In this document: in pieces, positions 8,910 through 16,670 of the stretch
Position numbering within the stretch: the stretch's first letter is position 1
How the letters are laid out: each line of letters opens with the position of its first letter
Assembly: GCF_001675045.1 (NCBI RefSeq)
Contig: NZ_LYPA01000046.1
Span: 62,001-126,000, forward strand
Source: Paenibacillus oryzae
GTDB lineage: Bacteria > Bacillota > Bacilli > Paenibacillales > Paenibacillaceae
DNA length: 64,000 bases
Direction of reading: 5' to 3'
Program-made: the position numbers and the translations under genes
Notes under the pieces: model-generated
What the model was told of the DNA's origin: nothing
What the model saw: the letters and a program-made list of their open reading frames with translations, nothing else
Database searches by the model: none

Positions 8910-9048
8910 ATTTAGAGAAAATCTGATTGATATTAAAACATTGTCATTATATATTAACTTCCAGCCAGTGTCTTTTTTCTGTGCCGTCCGCGGTCGTGCA
9001 ACTATCCGGCTGGTACTACGCATAATATAAACGTTGTTTACATGCTGC

Positions 9049-9290
9049 ATGGAGGAAAAGGAAAAGACTTCCAATCTCGATATGTTAGCGGAGATCCTTG
9101 ATTGCAACGCGAGGTATTTGACTATGCAGTTCAAAAACAAAATGAATGAAAGTCCTATTCACTTTCTTACGTAAATCCGTATGGATAAGGCTGCGTGGCT
9201 GTTAACTGAAACAGAGGCTCCGCTGAAAGAGATTGCCTAGCAAGTATCTATCCCGATGCGCATACGTTTAGCCGCAGTTCGCCTCGTCAG
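9049..9290 (+). pseudogene. Degenerate AraC-family helix-turn-helix remnant
   Basis: Reading forward gives LAEILDCNARYLTMQFKNKM, a stop, IRMDKAAWLLTETEAPLKEIA, another stop, and then, after a one-base frameshift, YPDAHTFSRS. This matches the two helix-turn-helix motifs of AraC/XylS DNA-binding domains (compare LRMDKAKxLLxxTxxPIKEIAxxVGYxDxxxFSRxF). At least two stops and one frameshift mean it is dead. It breaks off exactly where the second 31-bp repeat starts. Confidence 0.75.
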
Positions 9291-9306
9291 CCTATAATCA
9301 GGATTC
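9276..9306. repeat. 31-bp direct repeat, copy 2
   Basis: Second copy of the repeat at 7296-7326, one mismatch. It abuts the 3' end of recognisable AraC homology and lies about 60 bases upstream of the TetR promoter. Confidence 0.75.
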
Positions 9307-9368
9307 ATCCCACTTGACTCCACCACGCATAAACTTTCAAACACGCCAATCCCACACAACATCGAGGG

Positions 9369-9399
9369 TTTGACATACCCATTTTAGTACTGTATAGTA
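9369..9399 (+). promoter_or_regulatory. Promoter and probable auto-operator of the TetR gene, leaderless start
   Basis: TTGACA (9369-9374) and TATAGT (9393-9398) are 18 bases apart. The ATG at 9405 is only six bases past the -10, so transcription should start at or next to the start codon and there is no ribosome binding site. The element TAGTACTGTATAGTA (9385-9399) overlaps the -10 and resembles, in reverse complement, a site upstream of the next gene (10028-10042). Confidence 0.6.
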
Positions 9400-9404
9400 G
9401 CAAT

Positions 9405-9992
9405 ATGAAAAACAAAAAATCAAGCATTTCAAACAAAGATATCGTCCTGCAGACCGCATCGACCTTATTTTTAACAAAAGGGTATCAAGTGACAAGCATG
9501 GACGAAATTGTTGCCATCAGCAAGGTTTCAAAAACTAACATTTATTACCACTATAAAAGCAAGGAGGAGCTTTTGTTAGCCATTGTTGACCAATTGATTT
9601 CGCGTTATGAAGAACGCATATCCCGTACCTTGATGCAAGACATGTCCATTCATGCAAAAATGGAGCGATTATTTACAATCCTCACGGAGGATAATGAACA
9701 AATCGATTATGTTGGCGGATGTCCGTTCCTGACACTTTATACGCAGACTTCCCATTCCTCTTCGGAAGCGAGAGCTAAAATAAAAGGATTTTTCGATAAA
9801 CAACTACAAGTTGTTGAGAAGCTGCTGGAAGAAGGCATAGAAAAAAATGAATTAAGCCGGAATCTTCCCGTTCATGAGACAGCCGCATTGATCGTCACCT
9901 CCATCGAAGGCGCTCTATTCCTTACCAAGGCCACCAACAATCCAATGCTGGTTCAAAATCTTATTCAAGCTTTTGCTTCAATGCTTAAGTAA
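9405..9992 (+). CDS. TetR/AcrR-family transcriptional regulator
   Basis: 195 residues. The N-terminal TetR helix-turn-helix is clear: IVLQTASTLFLTKGYQVTSMDEIVAISKVSKTNIYYHYKSKEELLLAIVDQ (residues about 13-63). The C-terminal ligand domain contains VGGCPFLTL, a motif shared by the TetR_C subfamily whose members often control dehydrogenases or stress genes. It lies 68 bases upstream of the reductase-hydrolase fusion on the same strand, and a shared candidate operator precedes both. The mRNA looks leaderless. Confidence 0.9.
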   Translation: MKNKKSSISNKDIVLQTASTLFLTKGYQVTSMDEIVAISKVSKTNIYYHYKSKEELLLAIVDQLISRYEERISRTLMQDMSIHAKMERLFTILTEDNEQIDYVGGCPFLTLYTQTSHSSSEARAKIKGFFDKQLQVVEKLLEEGIEKNELSRNLPVHETAALIVTSIEGALFLTKATNNPMLVQNLIQAFASMLK

Positions 9993-10027
9993 TTATTTAC
10001 TTAAGTCATTTTTTTTACACCTATTAG

Positions 10028-10042
10028 CACTAATAAGTACTA
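10028..10042. promoter_or_regulatory. Candidate TetR operator before the fusion gene
   Basis: CACTAATAAGTACTA is the reverse complement of TAGTACTTATTAGTG and closely resembles the TAGTACTGTATAGTA element in the promoter of the adjacent TetR gene. It sits about 20 bases before the downstream start codon. Confidence 0.5.
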
Positions 10043-10060
10043 TTAAAATTCGAAAGGCAG

Positions 10061-11896
10061 ATGATTCATTTGAACATATTCCTGACTGGCGGTACGGGTT
10101 ATATCGGTAGCCATATTCTTGCCGAGTTAATATCCAAACAACACGACATATTTGTACTCGTGCGAAGTCTCGATCGCTTTCAACATACGCTCGAGCGCCT
10201 ACAATTGCTTGAGGCGCAACACGTTACTGCAGTAATAGGAGACTTATCGGAACCGAAATTGGGGCTATCCGCGAACGATTACAAACGAATACAAGATTCC
10301 GATATCATCATTCATGCGGGCGGTCCCATGAATATTGAGTTGAGCCAGACTGAGGCAGAGCAAGCTTTTCTTAATCCTGCCATCGAATTGGCCGAGCTTT
10401 CCGAAAAAATCCATAAGAAAAAAGGATTGAAGCAATTTATTCATGTTGTTGGCTATATGAGTCCATATAACGAGCAAAATGCTAATCAGAATCTGGATGC
10501 CGTTCTTGAGGAAGCTCCTCCGTATGAGAAGCTTAAATTTCAAGCGGACTCCTATATACGAAAAGCACTAAAACCGTTAGGCATTCCGCTGTCCACGGTT
10601 AATCCCAGTACCGTCATCGGCCATTCTTACATGGGAATGACGGAGCAGATTGGCGGTCTTAGTATACTGGTGGATTCTGTGAGAAGGAATCTTATGCCAC
10701 TCGTTCCAGGAGGCAAGGACTACTGGCTGCCGATGGTACACATTGATCATGTTGCATCATTCATTGTTAACTTAGTGCAGACAAAGGAGCTTGCGAGCAA
10801 TACGTATTATTTATTGGACCCCAAGCAGGACAGTCCGTCGATCCGTTCATTGATCAGGCAAATTGCGATAGAGATGCAAGTAACGCCGCCTTTCGGCACA
10901 ATTCCGCTTCCTCTGTTGAAGTCTTTATTAAGGCTTGGCATTGGCAAGACACTGGGAATTCCCAAAGAATCGATGAATTTTCTCGTGAAATCGGATTTCC
11001 CGGTTTCCTCGAAGCTTGAACTTGAGCGCAAGCAAGGGGTACGGACATCCGTTGTTCCGACCACGCTTCCTTACGTAATCGCCGATCTTGATTTCCGTTT
11101 AAGCCACCCCTCAACCGAGCACCACGAAGGGTTTGTGCAGCGCAGAAGATCCAACCTGATTTCGTTGGAAAAAGAGAGTCACGGTACACCGGTTATTTTT
11201 CTGCACGGAACATTCAGCGGGGCCGATTGCTTCGTTCCAATAGCGAAACAATTAAATGATGTCAATACTTGGCTGGTGGACCTTCCCGGATTCGGTCATT
11301 CACCGCGTCATCATCATCCTTCCCTGATGGACGGCTATGTAGAGGCTGTGATCGAAATGATTAACGAGCTGAATCGCCCTGTTATTTTGATTGGTCATTC
11401 GTTGGGCGGACTTATCGCTGCCAAGGTTATGGAAAGAATCGAACCGCAGATCAAGCAGCTTTTGCTATTGCAGCCCGTACTGCATCCCATTCATGGCAAA
11501 TATAAATATGCAGGTGTTACCAGGTCGATTCTTAAGCATATATCTCGCTCCGCGTTCAGAAAAACACTGCTGAAAGCCAATGACTTTATCGCGGACAGCG
11601 AACGACTGGATCACTACTCGAATTACGTCATTCATGATCTGCAGTCGGCCCGCATTCGTTCTACCAACGCAATGGTCATGTCAGCGTTAACAAAAGCCCA
11701 GTCGTTCCAGCTAAAACCTGAATTATGGAACGCTCAAAAAGTACGAATCCAATGGGGTGACCGGGATGCAGCACATCATATTCCGGAACGATTCAAGCAT
11801 ATCGATACAACCTTCATCCCTTATGGTCATCAATACCCTTTGGAAGCTCCGCATCAGGCGGCTGAGTGGCTTCGTCAAGTTTTGGATCTTGAGTAG
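10061..11896 (+). CDS. Fusion of NAD(P)-binding extended SDR and alpha/beta hydrolase
   Basis: 611 residues in two enzymatic halves. Residues 1 to about 340 are an extended short-chain dehydrogenase/reductase: the dinucleotide motif TGGTGYIGSH near the start, IIHAGGPMNIE, and a VVGYMSPYN segment where the active-site region falls, like NAD-dependent epimerases and thioester reductases. Residues about 365-611 are an alpha/beta hydrolase: oxyanion strand VIFLHGTFSGADCF, LPGFGHSP, nucleophile elbow GHSLGG and a late GHQYPLEAP with the catalytic histidine. The linker contains an arginine-rich RRRSN stretch. The canonical YxxxK of SDRs is not obvious, so the reductase chemistry is uncertain. Probably repressed by the TetR protein upstream. 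Confidence 0.8.
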   Translation: MIHLNIFLTGGTGYIGSHILAELISKQHDIFVLVRSLDRFQHTLERLQLLEAQHVTAVIGDLSEPKLGLSANDYKRIQDSDIIIHAGGPMNIELSQTEAEQAFLNPAIELAELSEKIHKKKGLKQFIHVVGYMSPYNEQNANQNLDAVLEEAPPYEKLKFQADSYIRKALKPLGIPLSTVNPSTVIGHSYMGMTEQIGGLSILVDSVRRNLMPLVPGGKDYWLPMVHIDHVASFIVNLVQTKELASNTYYLLDPKQDSPSIRSLIRQIAIEMQVTPPFGTIPLPLLKSLLRLGIGKTLGIPKESMNFLVKSDFPVSSKLELERKQGVRTSVVPTTLPYVIADLDFRLSHPSTEHHEGFVQRRRSNLISLEKESHGTPVIFLHGTFSGADCFVPIAKQLNDVNTWLVDLPGFGHSPRHHHPSLMDGYVEAVIEMINELNRPVILIGHSLGGLIAAKVMERIEPQIKQLLLLQPVLHPIHGKYKYAGVTRSILKHISRSAFRKTLLKANDFIADSERLDHYSNYVIHDLQSARIRSTNAMVMSALTKAQSFQLKPELWNAQKVRIQWGDRDAAHHIPERFKHIDTTFIPYGHQYPLEAPHQAAEWLRQVLDLE

Positions 11897-11995
11897 TCAT
11901 AGATGCATATTCTAAAAGGATTACATCCAACGCTTTCTTGTGGTACTTTATTCCTTTACGGTTTCAAAGCTTGTTATAGCAGACAAGCAAAAAGC

Positions 11996-12030
11996 AAAAA
12001 GTGGCTAACTACGAGCCACTTTTATTGCTT
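11996..12030 (+). terminator. Rho-independent terminator
   Basis: GTGGCT and AGCCAC pair around a TAACTACG-type loop (12001-12019), flanked by A-rich and T-rich tracts, so it can serve both the fusion gene and the convergent HxlR gene. Confidence 0.75.
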
Positions 12031-12097
12031 TTAATATCAAGATCAACATATTAACTATGTTCACGAATGGATTGTATCCTGTCATGATGGTCACGCT

Positions 12098-12442
12098 TTA
12101 AGATTGATTTTCAACCCCCCATTTGCACATTCCCTCTAATATTGGCATCAATGTCCTTCCTCTTGGTGTTAAAGAGTATTCCACCTTCGGAGGGATTTGA
12201 TGATATTCTTCTCTGTTAACAATGCCACAACACTCTAATTCCTTTAATTGAGAACTTAACATCTTATGTGTAATAGCAGGAATCTGTCGTTTTAACTCTC
12301 CATAACGTATTACTTTTTCGCCAGCTAATTGATACATTATTTTCATTCTCCATTTCCCGCCAATTACAGATAATGTATAGTCAAATGGAGTTTGTTGGAC
12401 TTGTGCGTTAGAGTTTTTACTCTGATCAGTCATAGAAGTCAC
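12098..12442 (-). CDS. HxlR-family transcriptional regulator
   Basis: 114 residues covering the whole HxlR/MarR-like winged helix: DYTLSVIGGKWRMKIMYQLAGEKVIRYGELKRQIPAITHKMLSSQLKELECCGIV, then the wing with PPKVEYSLTPRG. Proteins of this class often sense electrophiles or quinones. A cysteine pair (ELECCGIV) is present, where some relatives carry redox-sensing cysteines. It is divergent from a flavin reductase gene, its likely target. A candidate operator lies directly upstream (12455-12490). Confidence 0.9.
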   Translation of the reverse strand: MTSMTDQSKNSNAQVQQTPFDYTLSVIGGKWRMKIMYQLAGEKVIRYGELKRQIPAITHKMLSSQLKELECCGIVNREEYHQIPPKVEYSLTPRGRTLMPILEGMCKWGVENQS

Positions 12443-12454
12443 TCGCTTTCAGGT

Positions 12455-12490
12455 AAGTATCTAACGAAAAAGTGCATACTATCTTTTAAA
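12455..12490. promoter_or_regulatory. HxlR-type operator candidate, site A
   Basis: The strand shown reads TAAGTAT, a spacer, then AAAAGTGCATACTATCTTTT. The same arrangement occurs at 15884-15918, and its right half also occurs inverted at 15336-15365, each time beside an HxlR gene or its likely target. Confidence 0.55.
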
Positions 12491-12688
12491 ATTATCGAGT
12501 TTATACTAATGATGAGTATCGGATGAATAGCTACAAAAACATAGCTTGAAGCGTTGTTCAAAAATGCATGATCTGAGCTCATTTCCTTTTTTCCTAATGT
12601 TATCTGCACAGCGATGGAGGTTAAAGGCTCCATATAATTATCGCATTCATGACTTTTTTGTTCAAATTTTGCTGAAGGAAGATGAAAT

Positions 12689-13312
12689 ATGCCGAAGAAA
12701 AATGCATTCATATTTAATACGAGCGACTTGAGTGAACAGGAGATGTACAAGCTGATGATTGGCTCGGTTGTACCAAGACCGATTGCATGGGTTTCGTCAA
12801 AGAGTAAGGATGGTGTTCTTAATTTGGCGCCATTTAGTTTTTTTACCGTGGCCTCTCGAAACCCGCCAACGTTGTTGATTTCAATTGGACCAGGCGTTAA
12901 TGAACGAGAGGGGAGTATAAAGGATACGCTAACAAACATTCGTGAGGTCGGGGAGTTTGTAATTAATATGGTTTCAGAGCCACTTGGCGAAGCAATGCAG
13001 TGTTCATCTGCTAGCGTCGAGCCAGAAAAAAATGAGTTTGAGCTTGCGGAAGTCACCCCACAGCCTGGTGGTCTTGTGAAGGTGCCGGCGGTACTTGAAG
13101 CGCCGATTGCATTTGAACTTAAACTCGATCGGATTATTCCAGTAGGCGGAGATCATCTTGTGCTTGGAAAAGTTGTACGTGTTCAAATAGACGCGGCTGC
13201 CTATGCTGGAAACTACAAAATTGCTATTGATGATTGGAAGCCGCTTGCAAGCCTGGCAGGGGACTATGCTGGAATTAAACCTACATTTTCAATTGTACAG
13301 AAAGACGATTAA
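12689..13312 (+). CDS. Flavin reductase-like FMN-binding protein (DIM6/NTAB type)
   Basis: 207 residues. The flavin-reductase fold motifs are clear: MIGSVVPRPIAWVSSKSKDGVLNLAPFSFFTVASRNPPTLLISIG (about 24-68), then DTLTNIREVGEFVINMVSEPLGEAM and a C-terminal HLVLGKVVRVQID strand. Members bind FMN and act as NAD(P)H:flavin oxidoreductases or related electron carriers. It starts with ATG behind GAAGGAAGA. The divergent HxlR gene and operator suggest induction by a reactive compound. Confidence 0.88.
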   Translation: MPKKNAFIFNTSDLSEQEMYKLMIGSVVPRPIAWVSSKSKDGVLNLAPFSFFTVASRNPPTLLISIGPGVNEREGSIKDTLTNIREVGEFVINMVSEPLGEAMQCSSASVEPEKNEFELAEVTPQPGGLVKVPAVLEAPIAFELKLDRIIPVGGDHLVLGKVVRVQIDAAAYAGNYKIAIDDWKPLASLAGDYAGIKPTFSIVQKDD

Positions 13313-13358
13313 GTAATAAGTAAGTCATTTGTTTATGCAATCCCCGTAGTCTCCATAT

Positions 13359-13410
13359 TTAAATAACCCGCTATACACAAGGATATTGCTGTGTTTAACG
13401 GGTTTTTGTG
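13359..13410 (+). terminator. Terminator after the flavin reductase gene
   Basis: AACCCG and CGGGTT flank an inner imperfect stem (ACACAAGG...CTGTGTT) and are followed by TTTTT. Confidence 0.65.
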
Positions 13411-13611
13411 TCTGTGGTCATCCGAATGGTTTTCAAAACCAAAGATATGAAGAAAAATTAACCTTTTCAGGAACGACGAAAAATAGTAACATGTTGTTGT
13501 AACTTTTGTTAATTCGAACCATATGGTCATATTCAAGTGAGAACTATACAACAATTGAATTTGGCAAAAAATATGAATAATTATAGATTAAAATCTACAG
13601 GGGGACGGATA

Positions 13612-14091
13612 ATGGCGGTTAAGGTATGTAACCAATGTGGAGAAGATAATAGCGAATCCGCTACGGTATGTGTTGGTTGTAGCAGTTCAATTAAAGATGT
13701 AAAACCTGTTGGAACATTGAATTCAGAAAAAACGGAAGAAGTGGATCTTAAATCAAAATCAAAGTCATCAAGGATCTGCTCTCACTGCAACGAAAGATTT
13801 AATGCAAATGAGACAAAGTGCAGGTATTGCGGCACACCTTATTCGAGCAAAATTATGACGAGCACAACATCAAGCTATTATGAAAATAACCAAGGGGGAG
13901 GCGATGGTTTTGGCTGTGCGACTGTGTTGCTCTTTATCGCTACCTTCTTTATTCCTTTAGTTGGTTTGATAGTTGGAGGGATTTTTGCATTTAATGATGA
14001 TCCAGATAAACAAAGCATAGGTAAGGGATTGTTGATATTTGGATTAATCATGGTGGTCTTAAGTATTATTGGATATGCGCTGATATTTTAA
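13612..14091 (+). CDS. Double zinc-ribbon membrane protein
   Basis: 159 residues. Two zinc ribbons lie in the N-terminal half: CNQCGEDN...CVGC (about 6-24) and CSHCNERF...CRYC (about 54-74). A serine/threonine-rich linker and a glycine patch (NNQGGGDGFG) follow, and then two transmembrane helices (about 103-125 and 138-158) at the C-terminus. It is probably a membrane protein with a cytoplasmic zinc-ribbon head; the function is unknown. I chose the ATG at 13612 because AGGGGGAC lies just upstream, although the frame is open from 13537. Confidence 0.7.
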   Translation: MAVKVCNQCGEDNSESATVCVGCSSSIKDVKPVGTLNSEKTEEVDLKSKSKSSRICSHCNERFNANETKCRYCGTPYSSKIMTSTTSSYYENNQGGGDGFGCATVLLFIATFFIPLVGLIVGGIFAFNDDPDKQSIGKGLLIFGLIMVVLSIIGYALIF

Positions 14092-14098
14092 AATGCTT

Positions 14099-15286
14099 TT
14101 ATGAATAGCTTTTATCAGAAGCTGACAATTCCATCCTGCCGAAGAAGCGATAATACATAAAGAAAAGGACAGCGATAAAAATGAGAACAAAAACGAAAAA
14201 TTCGATTTTGTAGCCAAAACGATAAAAAAACGTACCTGCTATTGGCCCAATCGTCATCCAGACATAGCGGAAAAAATTATAGACTCCTGTTGCGGTTGCC
14301 CGATGATTTGGCATTTCATTGGATAGTATCGTGATTTGAACGGGCAGCGATAAGCCGAGACTTAAACCAAATATGGCTAAACCTGTCGCCAGCGCGGGAA
14401 CCGAGAGCGACGCCGTTATCACGAACAGAAGTACAGACATCATATTAAACGATGCTAGCAGCAGCAGCAATTTTTTGGCTTCGACATGCTCCTGCACACG
14501 TCCTCCAATCATGCTGCCGATGACGATACAGACCGATATGGGCAGAAACAACCACCCAATCCGGCTTGGCGTCAGGGCGTATACATCGACCAAAAGGTTC
14601 GGAAGCAGAACAAGCAACGTATAGAACACCGCATATTGAACAGAACCCAATACAACAATGGCCAGTCCGATGCGGTGGGTCAGAACCGCAGTCATCTGCC
14701 GAAGCCGGAATTGACCGCCGCTGGCGTGGGCAGTCCTGGTTTCCGGCAAACCAATAAATAAAACCAGCCAAAACGCTAAACTGCATGCAAACAGAAGCCA
14801 AAACAAACGATCAACGCCGTAGTGTTGTCCCACAATACCGCCCACGACAGGCCCTAGACCGGGCCCCAACGCAACCAGCATTTGATAAATCCCCATAGAA
14901 CGTCCCCGTTTGTGCCCTTCAAACAAATCTCCGATGATCGTAATGGCTGCTACCGACCCGGCAGCAACCCCCATGGCCTGTAGCGCCCGAAATAAAATCA
15001 ACTGCGCGACCGTCTCAGACAAGGCAGCGCCGATCGTAGCGCACACATAGAACATAAAACCAATCAACAATAATTTTCGTCTTCCAAATCGATCCATTAA
15101 CGGGCCATAAACGAGCTGCATACATGCAAAAAAAATCGGATAGATGGCGATCGTTAAATTGACAGCATCTTGAGAGGCTTGAAGCCGCCTTGCTAATTCC
15201 GGCAGCAACGGCGAATAGATGGTTTGTGTAAATGGACCAAAAAACGCAGCTATAGAAACCAAATAAACCAAAAACGTTTTGCGCAT
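14099..15286 (-). CDS. MFS multidrug efflux transporter (Bcr/CflA-like)
   Basis: 395 residues and about 12 hydrophobic helices. MFS signatures are present: the motif A region YGPLMDRFGRRKLLL between helices 2 and 3, and motif C-like GVAAGSVAAITIIGDLFEGHKRGRSMGIYQMLVALGPGLGPVVGGIVGQ, which marks the 12/14-TM drug exporters. The start ATG at 15286 has GGAGGT seven bases upstream; the ATG at 15301 overlaps that signal. It is divergent from an HxlR regulator with a shared operator between them, so the regulator probably controls export of the compound it senses. Substrate unknown. Confidence 0.88.
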   Translation of the reverse strand: MRKTFLVYLVSIAAFFGPFTQTIYSPLLPELARRLQASQDAVNLTIAIYPIFFACMQLVYGPLMDRFGRRKLLLIGFMFYVCATIGAALSETVAQLILFRALQAMGVAAGSVAAITIIGDLFEGHKRGRSMGIYQMLVALGPGLGPVVGGIVGQHYGVDRLFWLLFACSLAFWLVLFIGLPETRTAHASGGQFRLRQMTAVLTHRIGLAIVVLGSVQYAVFYTLLVLLPNLLVDVYALTPSRIGWLFLPISVCIVIGSMIGGRVQEHVEAKKLLLLLASFNMMSVLLFVITASLSVPALATGLAIFGLSLGLSLPVQITILSNEMPNHRATATGVYNFFRYVWMTIGPIAGTFFYRFGYKIEFFVFVLIFIAVLFFMYYRFFGRMELSASDKSYS

Positions 15287-15335
15287 CTCATTAACCTCCA
15301 TAAAGCTCTATTTACAACACTAATCATACAAAATA

Positions 15336-15365
15336 TACTTACAATAGATAAGTACGCACTTTTTT
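15336..15365. promoter_or_regulatory. HxlR-type operator candidate, site B (inverted)
   Basis: On the minus strand this reads AAAAGTGCGTACTTATCTATT in part, matching sites A and C. It lies between the divergent MFS and HxlR genes, close to both starts. Confidence 0.6.
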
Positions 15366-15396
15366 GAAAAAGACTTACCAAAAGGGAAGTGTCACT

Positions 15397-15789
15397 ATGG
15401 AAACGTCTGCTATTCAATATGAATTCAATGGGAAGAAGTATCAATGTCCAATCGAGCTTTCAGTCTCTCTCTTCTCTGGGAAATGGAAAACAACCATTAT
15501 ATGTAAATTAATGGATGGTACGAAGCGGTACGGGGAATTGAAAAAGCTCATCGGCGGAATTAATCATAAGATGCTTGCCGAGCAGCTTCGAGAGCTTGAA
15601 CAGGCAGGAATTGTTCATCGCGAGGTTTACCCTGTCGTGCCTCCCAAGGTTGAATATGCTTTAACCGAACTGGGCGAACAATTAAAGCCAGCCATACGGC
15701 TTTTACAGCAATGGGGCAGTCAGTTCGGAACAGAGCTTCCCCTTGAATCTCCAGCTTCTATCTCCGTTCCATTATCCGCGGAAAGTTAG
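15397..15789 (+). CDS. HxlR-family transcriptional regulator
   Basis: 130 residues: winged helix SVSLFSGKWKTTIICKLMDGTKRYGELKKLIGGINHKMLAEQLRELEQAGIVHREVYPVVPPKVEYALTELGEQL. There is one cysteine before the domain (YQCPIELS), the position of the redox-active cysteine in several quinone-sensing HxlR proteins (family knowledge). The ATG at 15397 follows AAGGGAAG; a TTG at 15364 is also in frame. It lies between the MFS exporter (divergent) and an NAD(P)H oxidoreductase (same strand), both with the same operator motif. Confidence 0.9.
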   Translation: METSAIQYEFNGKKYQCPIELSVSLFSGKWKTTIICKLMDGTKRYGELKKLIGGINHKMLAEQLRELEQAGIVHREVYPVVPPKVEYALTELGEQLKPAIRLLQQWGSQFGTELPLESPASISVPLSAES

Positions 15790-15820
15790 ACCTCTTTAGC
15801 TTCCCGGCAAACATACAGCC

Positions 15821-15865
15821 AAAAGGCAGCCTTGCGCATGAACAACATGCCAGGCTGCCTTTTTC
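15821..15865 (+). terminator. Strong Rho-independent terminator
   Basis: AAAAGGCAGCC pairs with GGCTGCCTTTT around a loop of about 20 bases and runs into TTTTT. It separates the HxlR gene from the oxidoreductase gene. Confidence 0.85.
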
Positions 15866-15883
15866 AGCGTGCTTTCTATTATG

Positions 15884-15918
15884 TAAGTATTCGCCCGAAA
15901 AGTGCGTACTTACTTTTG
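15884..15918. promoter_or_regulatory. HxlR-type operator candidate, site C
   Basis: TAAGTAT, a ten-base spacer, then AAAGTGCGTACTTACTTTT. It has the same layout as site A and lies about 65 bases before the oxidoreductase start. Confidence 0.6.
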
Positions 15919-15980
15919 TAAAGTCGATTGGCTATGATGTAAGGGGTAAACACATCATTTTGCAGAATGGAGAGATGTAC

Positions 15981-16535
15981 ATGAAAACATTGATTATCGT
16001 AGCTCATCCCGATCTGGCCTCATCACGGATTAACCAAGCTTGGGTGAAAGAATTGCAGCGGCATGATCATATTACCGTGCACGACTTATATCGCCAGTAT
16101 CCATCCGGTAATATTGATGCGGGCCATGAGCAACTGCTGCTGGAGCAGCATGACCGTATTATCTTCCAGTTTCCGCTATATTGGTATAGTTCCCCGCCGC
16201 TGCTAAAAGGGTGGTTTGATACCGTGCTTCAGGCAGGATTTGCCTATGGGCCGGACGGAAGCAAGCTGCAAGGAAAGCAGATGGGCGCTGCCGTCTCGAC
16301 TTTTGGTACGGCTGAATCTTATCAGTCTTCCGGAGCCAATCGCTTCACGATCGAAGAGCTCTTAAGGCCTTTGGAGGCGCTGGCTCGTTATGTTGGCGCA
16401 GACTATCTGCCTCCTTATTCTCTTCATGATGCGTCGCATGTAACCGAAGAGCAGTTGAGGCAGAGCCAGTTGCAATATCTTCAGTATGTAAAAGCTTCTG
16501 CCGCGCAAGCAGAAGGTCAACGAGTTTCCTCTTGA
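15981..16535 (+). CDS. NAD(P)H oxidoreductase, flavodoxin fold (KefF/MdaB-like)
   Basis: 184 residues. The flavodoxin-like fold starts TLIIVAHPDLASSRINQAW. The phosphate-binding and active-site motif FQFPLYWYSSPPLLKGWFDTVLQAGFAYG is the hallmark of the KefF/YwrO/NQO1 group. These FMN or FAD enzymes reduce quinones by two electrons. The ATG at 15981 has GGAGAG upstream. The shared operator links it to the HxlR regulator and MFS exporter, so the three probably form a quinone or electrophile response. The C-terminus is alanine/glutamine-rich and poorly conserved. Confidence 0.9.
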   Translation: MKTLIIVAHPDLASSRINQAWVKELQRHDHITVHDLYRQYPSGNIDAGHEQLLLEQHDRIIFQFPLYWYSSPPLLKGWFDTVLQAGFAYGPDGSKLQGKQMGAAVSTFGTAESYQSSGANRFTIEELLRPLEALARYVGADYLPPYSLHDASHVTEEQLRQSQLQYLQYVKASAAQAEGQRVSS

Positions 16536-16605
16536 TGGCTTCTGCGACCTGGCTTTTTCCACGGTAATAACCGTCCATCCAGAAGCCTAACAGCTGAACG
16601 GCACA

Positions 16606-16652
16606 AAGAGGGCTGCGCAGGCCTCTTGCCTTGACCTGCGCAGCCCTTCGCG
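16606..16652. terminator. Bidirectional terminator between convergent genes
   Basis: GGGCTGCGCAGG pairs with CCTGCGCAGCCC around an 18-base loop (the pairing has a small bulge). It lies between the oxidoreductase and CPBP genes. The T-tract is weak on both strands. Confidence 0.55.
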
Positions 16653-16670
16653 TGTTTTGCGTTACGGAGG

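Noticed and set aside
8887..9048. A gene or periplasmic-binding-protein relic before the AraC remnant
   Set aside because: Some short stretches look peptide-like, but nothing long enough matches a family.
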